This document shows, piece by piece, positions 56,979 to 64,000 of a stretch of DNA of 64,000 nt. A model generated the notes under the pieces. It was not told where the DNA came from, searched no databases, and saw only the letters and a program-made list of their open reading frames with translations. This DNA comes from an uncultured Pelagibacteraceae bacterium (lineage in GTDB: Bacteria > Pseudomonadota > Alphaproteobacteria > Pelagibacterales > Pelagibacteraceae). The stretch covers positions 1 to 64,000 of the forward strand of contig CACHJZ010000003.1 in assembly GCA_902580275.1 (NCBI GenBank), in the 5' to 3' direction. A program made the translations under genes and the position numbers. The first letter of the stretch is position 1. Each line of letters opens with the position of its first letter.

Positions 56979-57392
56979 TTATTTATTAGAAACTTTAACT
57001 AATACCTCTATGGATTTAATTTTTTTTCCTGGGAGGTTTTTTCTCAATTTTATTTCTTCGACATCTTTATCGTGAAAATCAATAAGTTCATTAGTAGTCT
57101 CGTTATAAAAATGATGGTGATTTGTTACATTTGTATCGAAATATGTTTTATCAGAATTTAATGAAATTTCCTTTATGTAACCTTTGTTCTTAAAGGCATT
57201 TATTGTATTATAAATTGTAGCTTGAGATATTTTAATATCTAACTTCTTTTTTAAAATTTTTCGTAGATCTTCTATTGTAAAATGAAAAGTTCTTTTTCTA
57301 TCAAAAAGAATTTCGCACATTTTTAATCTTTGCTTAGTAGGTCTTAAGCCTGCAGATCTTAATTTTTCCTCAAAATGAGTATTATTATTCAT
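56979..57392 (-). CDS. irr: Fur-superfamily regulator, Irr-like
   Basis: LRSAGLRPTKQRLKMCEILFD, ISQATIYNTINAFKNKGYIKEISLNSDKTYFDTNVTNHHHFYNE; next to fabA-fabB-fabI. Confidence 0.85.
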   Translation of the reverse strand: MNNNTHFEEKLRSAGLRPTKQRLKMCEILFDRKRTFHFTIEDLRKILKKKLDIKISQATIYNTINAFKNKGYIKEISLNSDKTYFDTNVTNHHHFYNETTNELIDFHDKDVEEIKLRKNLPGKKIKSIEVLVKVSNK

Positions 57393-57468
57393 TATTTAGC
57401 CTAATTTATCAGTTCAAATCTGATTGTATATTGTAAATTATCTAAATACAGTATTAAAGAACAAATTT

Positions 57469-57972
57469 ATGGAAAAAAAATCAGCATACAATTACGATGA
57501 CTTAATAAAGTGCGGTAATGGTGAGCTTTTTGGACCCGGGAATGCAAAACTTCCATTGCCTCCAATGCTGATGTTTGACAGAATTACAGAAATTGAGGAA
57601 AATAAAGGTGCTTTTAAAAAAGGAGTTTTAAAAGCAGAACTAGACATTAAAAATGAGTTATGGTTTTTTGATTGTCATTTTAAAGAGGACCCAGTTATGC
57701 CTGGATGCCTCGGACTTGATGCAATGTGGCAATTAGTTGGATTTTATTTAGGTTGGCTTGGAAACCCTGGAAGAGGTAGAGCCTTAGGAGTTGGAGCAGT
57801 AAAGTTTACAGGTGAAGTGTTAAAAAATGTAAAAATTGCAACATATGAAATTGATATGAAGAGGATTTTAATTAAAGAGGGTGCTACAGTAGGTTTAGCA
57901 AATGGGATTCTTAAAGCAGATGATAAAAAAATATATTCTGCTGAAAATTTGAAAGTTGGATTGTTTAAATAA
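57469..57972 (+). CDS. fabA: 3-hydroxydecanoyl-ACP dehydratase
   Basis: [58 protein letters not shown]; start moved from 57424 to ATG at 57469 ([14 protein letters not shown]). Confidence 0.95.
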   Translation: MEKKSAYNYDDLIKCGNGELFGPGNAKLPLPPMLMFDRITEIEENKGAFKKGVLKAELDIKNELWFFDCHFKEDPVMPGCLGLDAMWQLVGFYLGWLGNPGRGRALGVGAVKFTGEVLKNVKIATYEIDMKRILIKEGATVGLANGILKADDKKIYSAENLKVGLFK

Positions 57973-59183
57973 TGAAAAGGGTAGTAGTAACTGGAATTGG
58001 AGTGGTTTCTTGTTTGGGTAATAATCAAGAAGAAGTTTATAATTCCCTTATAAATTCAAAATCAGGTATTACTTTTTCTGAAGAGTATAAAGAATTTAAT
58101 CTTAAGAGCCATGTTCATGGATTACCAAACATAAAATTAGAAGACCACGTAGATAGAAAAGTTATTAGATTTATGGGTAAAGGTTCAGCTTATAATTATA
58201 TAGCTATGAATGAAGCTGTAAAAGACTCTGGTTTAGAGGAAAAAGACGTAAGTAATATTTCTACAGGAATGGTAATGGGTTCGGGGGGACCTTCAATTGA
58301 AAATGTAATTTTGGCTGCAGATAAAACTAGAGAAAAAAATCCAAAAAAAATGGGACCGTTCGTTGTGCCAAGAACTATGGCAAGTACTGCGTCTGCTACA
58401 CTTGCAGTGCCATTTAAAATTAAAGGTGTAAATTATACGATAAGTTCTGCTTGTGCTACTAGTGGACACTGTATTGGTAATGCAATGGAATTAATCCAAT
58501 TAGGAAAACAAAATATCATATTTGCAGGTGGTAGCGATGAAGTTCACTTTGCAATGACAGCAATGTTTGATGCTATGACCGCTTTATCATCTAAGTATAA
58601 TGATACGCCAGATAAAGCTTCAAGACCTTATGATAAAACTAGAGATGGTTTTGTTATTTCGGGTGGTGGTGGTGTTTTAGTTCTAGAAGAATATGAACAT
58701 GCAAAAGCAAGAGGTGCAAAAATTTATGCAGAATTAACTGGCTATGGTGCAACATCTGATGGTTACGATATGGTCGCTCCATCTGGTGAAGGTGCGGTTA
58801 GATGTATGCAAATGGCCTTAAAAACAGCAAAAAACAAAATTGATTATATAAATACTCACGGAACATCTACGCCTGTGGGCGATATAACTGAATTGAAAGC
58901 AGTGGGAGAGGTATTTAAAGATTATAAACCAAAAATAAGTTCAACTAAATCATTATCAGGACATTCCTTAGGTGCTACTTCAGTCCACGAGGCTGTTTAC
59001 AGCTTAATAATGATGAAAAATAATTTCATTTCAGCATCTGCAAATATTGCAGATATGGATGATGAAGCAAAAAAATATCCAATTATTACAAAAGTAGAAA
59101 AAGATGTTTCTTTGAATTCAATTATGTCTAATAGTTTTGGATTTGGAGGAACAAACGCAACTTTAGTTTTTGAGAAAGTTTAA
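57972..59183 (+). CDS. fabB: 3-oxoacyl-ACP synthase I (FabB type)
   Basis: [54 protein letters not shown]. Confidence 0.95.
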   Translation: MKRVVVTGIGVVSCLGNNQEEVYNSLINSKSGITFSEEYKEFNLKSHVHGLPNIKLEDHVDRKVIRFMGKGSAYNYIAMNEAVKDSGLEEKDVSNISTGMVMGSGGPSIENVILAADKTREKNPKKMGPFVVPRTMASTASATLAVPFKIKGVNYTISSACATSGHCIGNAMELIQLGKQNIIFAGGSDEVHFAMTAMFDAMTALSSKYNDTPDKASRPYDKTRDGFVISGGGGVLVLEEYEHAKARGAKIYAELTGYGATSDGYDMVAPSGEGAVRCMQMALKTAKNKIDYINTHGTSTPVGDITELKAVGEVFKDYKPKISSTKSLSGHSLGATSVHEAVYSLIMMKNNFISASANIADMDDEAKKYPIITKVEKDVSLNSIMSNSFGFGGTNATLVFEKV

Positions 59184-59185
59184 TA

Positions 59186-59971
59186 ATGAGTTTAATGAAA
59201 GGCAAAAAAGGATTAATCATGGGTGTTGCCAATGAAAGATCCATTGCTTGGGGAATATCACAAAAATTAGCTGAAGCCGGAGCAGAGTTAGCTTTTACAT
59301 ATTTAGGAGATGCTCTTAAAAAAAGAGTAGTGCCTTTGGCTGAAAAATTAAATTCAAATTTAACTTTTAGCTGCGATGTTGAAAAAAAAGAGGAAGTAAT
59401 AAAACTATTTGAGGATGTAAAGTCTAAATGTGGTGAAATTGACTTTGTTGTACATGCTATAGCATTTTCAGATAAATCTGAGTTATCTGGAGAATACTTA
59501 AATACTACTAGAGAAAACTTTTTAAGAAGTATGTTAATTTCTTGTTTTTCATTTACAGAAGTTGCTAAAGAAGCATCAAAAATAATGAAGCAAGGCGGAA
59601 GTATGATAACTTTGAGTTATGAAGCAAATAAAGCGATACCAAATTATAATGTAATGGGTGTTTGCAAAGCTGCTTTAGAAGCAAGTGTAAAATATCTTGC
59701 AAGAGATCTTGGGTCTAAAGGAGTGAGAGTAAATGCTATAAGCGCAGGACCAATTAAAACTTTGGCAGCATCCGCAATTGGTGATGCAAAATTTCTATAT
59801 AAGTGGAATGCTGATCACTCTTTTTTAAAAAGAAATGTAGATAATCTTGATGTTGGAAATTCAGCTTTGTATCTATTAAGTGACATGGCTGGTGGAGTTA
59901 CAGGTGAAATTCATTACGTAGATGCTGGATACAATAAAGTTGGGATGCCTGACCCAAAAAATATAACTTAA
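59186..59971 (+). CDS. fabI: Enoyl-ACP reductase (NADH)
   Basis: MKGKKGLIMGVANERSIAWGISQKLAEAGAELAFTYLG, YNVMGVCKAALEASVKYLARDLG. Confidence 0.95.
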   Translation: MSLMKGKKGLIMGVANERSIAWGISQKLAEAGAELAFTYLGDALKKRVVPLAEKLNSNLTFSCDVEKKEEVIKLFEDVKSKCGEIDFVVHAIAFSDKSELSGEYLNTTRENFLRSMLISCFSFTEVAKEASKIMKQGGSMITLSYEANKAIPNYNVMGVCKAALEASVKYLARDLGSKGVRVNAISAGPIKTLAASAIGDAKFLYKWNADHSFLKRNVDNLDVGNSALYLLSDMAGGVTGEIHYVDAGYNKVGMPDPKNIT

Positions 59972-59974
59972 TCA

Positions 59975-60127
59975 ATGTTAATTCTAATTTGGTTTGTTGT
60001 TTGTATTATATTTTACATAGTTCAAATGATACTTGGCGACTCTGGGCATGCGCTCGAGGTATTTGCTGTAGTAAGTGCTATGGCTATTTTCTTAATAAGT
60101 AAAATTAAACATAAAATTAATAAGTAG
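59975..60127 (+). CDS. small two-TM membrane protein, 50 aa
   Basis: ATG...TAG filling fabI-tesA gap: MLILIWFVVCIIFYIVQMILGDSGHALEVFAVVSAMAIFLISKIKHKINK; below ORF-track length cutoff. Confidence 0.55.
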   Translation: MLILIWFVVCIIFYIVQMILGDSGHALEVFAVVSAMAIFLISKIKHKINK

Positions 60128-60129
60128 GA

Positions 60130-60762
60130 TTGAAAAATAATTTTCTAATATTTTTTAAAATACTTCTATTCAGCTTGCTTTTGACTAGTTGTAGTAAACC
60201 TAATAGGTTAGATGGTATAAATAAAATTTTATTGTTCGGAGACAGTTTGATGTCTGGTTACGGTTTAAAAGAAAACCAAGCACTTTCAATAATATTAGAA
60301 AATGATTTAAAAGAAGGCGGATATAATATCAAAGTAATAAATGGAAGTGTTTCTGGAGATACTTCAGAGGATGGATTGGATAGAATTGAAGAATATATCC
60401 TTGGAGGTGATATCGATTTGATTGTTCTAGGATTAGGCGCAAATGATATGCTTAGAAGAATTAATCCAGATCAAACAGAAAATAATTTAAGAAAAATTAT
60501 AGAAATTATAAAAAATAATAATATAAAAATAATTTTGTCGGGCATGAAAGCGTCCCCAACAAACGGATTAGCATATAAAAAGAAATTCGATGATATTTTT
60601 CCTAAGTTAGCAGAGGAATATGATTTAAATTTAATACCTTTTTTACTAAAAAAAGTGGCTTTAAATCCAAAGTTTAATCAAAGTGATGGAATTCATCCAA
60701 ACTATGAAGGTGCTAAGGTGATTTCGGAGACAATAAAAGAAAGTATATTTAACTTAGATTAG
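60130..60762 (+). CDS. tesA: TesA-like SGNH arylesterase/lysophospholipase, lipoprotein signal (TTG start)
   Basis: lipobox LLTSC; ILLFGDSLMSGYGL, NGSVSGDTSEDGLDRI, LGLGANDMLR, DGIHPN. Confidence 0.85.
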   Translation: MKNNFLIFFKILLFSLLLTSCSKPNRLDGINKILLFGDSLMSGYGLKENQALSIILENDLKEGGYNIKVINGSVSGDTSEDGLDRIEEYILGGDIDLIVLGLGANDMLRRINPDQTENNLRKIIEIIKNNNIKIILSGMKASPTNGLAYKKKFDDIFPKLAEEYDLNLIPFLLKKVALNPKFNQSDGIHPNYEGAKVISETIKESIFNLD

Positions 60763-60798
60763 AAGGAGCGTTCTGTTGCCAGGTACCCTTTAGCTTAA

Positions 60799-61479
60799 TT
60801 ACCATGTAAAAAACTTTTTATTTTCAATAGGTCCAATTTTATTTTTCCAAAAATCATATTGTTCTTTAAATTCTTTTCTATGCGATTCTCCGTGCATCTC
60901 ACAAAAAATTATATCAATTTTTTTTAAGTTTTTAATTATTTCAGGTAAAATTTTATACTCGTGACCTTCGATATCTATTTTTAAAAAATTAATAGTTTCA
61001 TGATTATCTAAAATTGATTTTATGTTCTCTGTTTTTACTTTTTTAAACTTTTTATTTGATATGTTGCTTTTGATTTTTTCCAGAGTTGAGCTTTCAGAAA
61101 GTGACATATTTTTAAAATTTTTCTCAAACTGGTGGTAGTATAAATTACCAAATCCTTCTATATTTGAGACAGCTGTTTCATGGATCGTGATTTTTAATTC
61201 TTTAGCAAAAATTTTATTTAGTATTAAAGCACAATAAGGATTTGGCTCATAAATATCTATTTTACATTTAAATTTATCGAAAATGTAGTAAGACACTACA
61301 CCATTGTTTCCACCAATATCTATTACAAATGAGTTCGAGTCTAATTTTAATCTATCAAGAGATTTAAGTTTTTCCTTATATCTAGTTAATTTATAAAAAA
61401 AATTTTTTCTAATAAATTTAAATCTAAATAAAAAACACCAGATTTTTTCTCTAAGATTTAATTTCATTAGAGCTTTCAA
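60799..61479 (-). CDS. FkbM-family methyltransferase
   Basis: VIDIGGNNGVVSYYIFDKF, IYEPNP, INFLKIDIEGHEYKILPEI. Confidence 0.85.
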   Translation of the reverse strand: MKALMKLNLREKIWCFLFRFKFIRKNFFYKLTRYKEKLKSLDRLKLDSNSFVIDIGGNNGVVSYYIFDKFKCKIDIYEPNPYCALILNKIFAKELKITIHETAVSNIEGFGNLYYHQFEKNFKNMSLSESSTLEKIKSNISNKKFKKVKTENIKSILDNHETINFLKIDIEGHEYKILPEIIKNLKKIDIIFCEMHGESHRKEFKEQYDFWKNKIGPIENKKFFTW

Positions 61480-61516
61480 AATTTTTTGGTTTAAAAATCA
61501 ATTTTTGATATTAATT

Positions 61517-61747
61517 TTAACAACAGCTACAGCCTTTTTTTTTCTCTTTTTTTGTATCCCTCTCAGAATCAACTTTCTCTAATTCTTTATTTCTATCATT
61601 TATAGCTTGTTTTTCTTTTAATATTTTATCTTCAAAGTAAGCATAAAGTGAAGTAAAGCCTAACTTAGATGCTTTTTTTTCTTCATAGCCTCTTCGACCT
61701 TTTAAGTTTTCAATTATTTTTATTATTTCTTGATTTTGCATATTCAA
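61517..61747 (-). CDS. uncharacterised 76-aa protein with C-terminal GCSCC
   Basis: ORF directly downstream of pnp; charged coiled region then KKEKKKGCSCC. Confidence 0.6.
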   Translation of the reverse strand: MNMQNQEIIKIIENLKGRRGYEEKKASKLGFTSLYAYFEDKILKEKQAINDRNKELEKVDSERDTKKEKKKGCSCC

Positions 61748-61749
61748 TT

Positions 61750-63822
61750 TTATATCGTAGCTTGTTTGATTGAAAGTTTTACTTTTCCTCTATCAAAGCC
61801 AATCACTTTAACTTTTACTTCATCCCCCTCTTTTACAACATCTGTTACTTTAGCAACCCTCTTGTCTGCCAATTCAGAAATATGAACTAGCCCATCTTGT
61901 TTGCCTAAAAAGTTGACGAATGCGCCAAACTCCATAATTTTCATAACTTTACCATTATAAATTTTATTTAATTCAGCTTTTGCGGTTAAATCTTTAATCA
62001 TTTGCATTGCTTTATTTCTGGAGTCTTCGTCTGGAGCAGCAACTGTTACAACGCCTTCGTCATTAACATCAACTTTTGCTCCTGATTTTTCAACAATCTC
62101 TCTTATTGTGGCGCCACCTTTACCAATCACTGTTGCGATATCTTTTTTATCAACAGTAATTTTTTCCATCTTAGGTGTATGTTTACCAACATTGTCTCTT
62201 GATTTAGCTAAAGCTTTATTCATTTCGCCGAGAATATGAATTCTTCCATCTTTTGCTTGTTTTAAAGCCTGCTCCATAATTTCAAAAGTTATTCCAGTAA
62301 TTTTAATATCCATTTGAAGGGATGTGATGCCGTCTTTCGTTCCAGCAACTTTAAAATCCATATCACCTAAATGATCTTCATCACCAAGAATATCCGACAG
62401 AACACTAAAATCATCACCTTCTTTAATTAATCCCATAGCAATACCTGCAACTGGTTCTTTTAAAGGAACTCCTGCATCCATTAATGCTAAAGATGAACCA
62501 CAAACGGTTGCCATTGAAGACGATCCATTAGATTCTGTGATTTCAGATACTATTCTAAATGTATAAGGAAAACTTTCTTTTGATGGCAAAGATGAATTGA
62601 TTGCTCTCCAAGCAAGTTTACCATGACCAATTTCTCTTCTACCTGTTCCAATCCTTCCAGTTTCACCAACTGAAAATGGTGGGAAATTGTAGTGGAGCAT
62701 AAATCTTTCTCTTTGAAGGCCGTCTAAACTTTCGATCCTCTGTTCATCGTCTGAAGTCCCTAATGTGGTAGTTACAATTGCTTGAGTTTCACCTCTTGTA
62801 AAAAGAGCAGATCCATGAACCCTCGGTAATATACCTACTTCACACATTATCGGTCTAACATCTGCTAAGCCTCTACCATCAATTCTATTTTTATTTTTAA
62901 GAATATCCGTTCGCACAATTCTTTTTTCTAAATTTTTAAGCTCATAATTCACATCCAATTCAGTATAATTTTCATCTTCTTCATAGATTTTTTTTGCCTT
63001 TTCAGTAATTTCAGATATTTGATTTGATCTATCTTGCTTGTCTCTTGTAGAAAAAGCTTTTTTAAGATCATCAGTAAACTCCTTTTCTAATTTTTTCTTA
63101 ACTTCAGATAAATCTTTTTTCTCAACAACCCAATCTGGTTTTCTACATTCTTTAGCAAGCTCCTCTATCATTTTAATAACTGGAATAAAATTTTCATGAC
63201 CAAATTTGACAGCATTTAGCATCTCTTCTTCTGTTAATCCATTTGCTTCAGACTCAACCATTAAAACTGCATCTTTAGTTCCTGCAACAACAAGATCTAA
63301 TTTTGATTTTTCCAATTCTATTTTTGACGGATTTAAAACATATTTTCCATCTATAAAACCAACTCTTGATGCTCCAACTGGTCCAAGAAATGGCATTCCA
63401 GATATTGCCAAAGCCGCAGATGACGCAATAATAGATAGGATATCGGCTTCATTTTCTTTATCATAAGATATTACTGTCGGAAGTAACTGTACTTCATTTT
63501 TAAATTCATCAGGAAACAATGGTCTTATCGGTCTATCTATCAATCTTGATATTAAAGTTTCACTTTCAGTTGGCCTGGCTTCTCTTTTAAAATACCCACC
63601 AGGAATTTTACCAGCAGCGTAATATTTCTCTTGATAATTTACTGATAGGGGAAAATAATCAACCTCAGGATTTACTTTTTTTGCCCCAACTACGGTTGCT
63701 AACACTACTGTCTCACCACAAGTCGCTATAACAGCACCATCAGCTTGTCTCGCAATCTTTCCTGTCTCTAACTTAATTTTTTTTCCATTTAATACTATTT
63801 CTTTTTTAACTTCTTTGAACAT
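61750..63822 (-). CDS. pnp: Polyribonucleotide nucleotidyltransferase
   Basis: [65 protein letters not shown]1 domain. Confidence 0.98.
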   Translation of the reverse strand: MFKEVKKEIVLNGKKIKLETGKIARQADGAVIATCGETVVLATVVGAKKVNPEVDYFPLSVNYQEKYYAAGKIPGGYFKREARPTESETLISRLIDRPIRPLFPDEFKNEVQLLPTVISYDKENEADILSIIASSAALAISGMPFLGPVGASRVGFIDGKYVLNPSKIELEKSKLDLVVAGTKDAVLMVESEANGLTEEEMLNAVKFGHENFIPVIKMIEELAKECRKPDWVVEKKDLSEVKKKLEKEFTDDLKKAFSTRDKQDRSNQISEITEKAKKIYEEDENYTELDVNYELKNLEKRIVRTDILKNKNRIDGRGLADVRPIMCEVGILPRVHGSALFTRGETQAIVTTTLGTSDDEQRIESLDGLQRERFMLHYNFPPFSVGETGRIGTGRREIGHGKLAWRAINSSLPSKESFPYTFRIVSEITESNGSSSMATVCGSSLALMDAGVPLKEPVAGIAMGLIKEGDDFSVLSDILGDEDHLGDMDFKVAGTKDGITSLQMDIKITGITFEIMEQALKQAKDGRIHILGEMNKALAKSRDNVGKHTPKMEKITVDKKDIATVIGKGGATIREIVEKSGAKVDVNDEGVVTVAAPDEDSRNKAMQMIKDLTAKAELNKIYNGKVMKIMEFGAFVNFLGKQDGLVHISELADKRVAKVTDVVKEGDEVKVKVIGFDRGKVKLSIKQATI

Positions 63823-63825
63823 TTT

Positions 63826-64000
63826 TTACTTTCTTAAATTTAATTTACTTATTACGCTTTTATACGCTTCGACTTTGTTTTTTTTTAAATAATCTAATAA
63901 TTTTTTTCTTTTATTTACTGCTTTTAACAGACCAACAGATGAATGTTTGTCTTTCTTAAATAAATTCATGTGTTTTGATAGAGTCTCAATTTTTTCAGTT
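63826..64000 (-). CDS. rpsO: 30S ribosomal protein S15, truncated by window edge
   Basis: Reverse translation ...TEKIETLSKHMNLFKKDKHSSVGLLKAVNKRKKLLDYLKKNKVEAYKSVISKLNLRK*; pnp follows after 3 bp. Confidence 0.93.
   Translation of the reverse strand, partial: TEKIETLSKHMNLFKKDKHSSVGLLKAVNKRKKLLDYLKKNKVEAYKSVISKLNLRK

Overview
AT-rich, gene-dense, streamlined alphaproteobacterial chromosome segment. Protein content and gene order resemble SAR11/Pelagibacterales (inferred by recognition; no database search was run). Core loci include gyrB, dnaA-dnaN, thrS-infC-rpmI-rplT-pheS-pheT, lepA, gltB-gltD, argH-lptM-lysA, rpsT, mutM, ubiE-ubiB-coaBC-dut, katG-irr-fabA-fabB-fabI and pnp-rpsO(partial). 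There are three tRNAs: Ser-GGA, Arg-ACG and Leu-CAA. A short cell-surface/glycan gene block (4.8-11.2 kb) lies between gyrB and lepA around the tRNA-Ser. No CRISPR, prophage, transposase or rRNA was seen. The most unusual item is a compact transcription unit at about 36.28-36.47 kb (minus strand): promoter-like boxes, a perfect 8-bp 5' hairpin, a Shine-Dalgarno, a 21-codon ORF encoding MAKRRKKAKKKKAKKRRKKRR, then a canonical intrinsic terminator. It is missed by the ORF track. A second notable item is a perfect Irr-type ICE palindrome (TTAGAA-TGA-TTCTAA) just upstream of katG, which itself lies next to an irr-like gene. Several other short ORFs were also missed by the track (an LptM-like lipoprotein and small membrane peptides).
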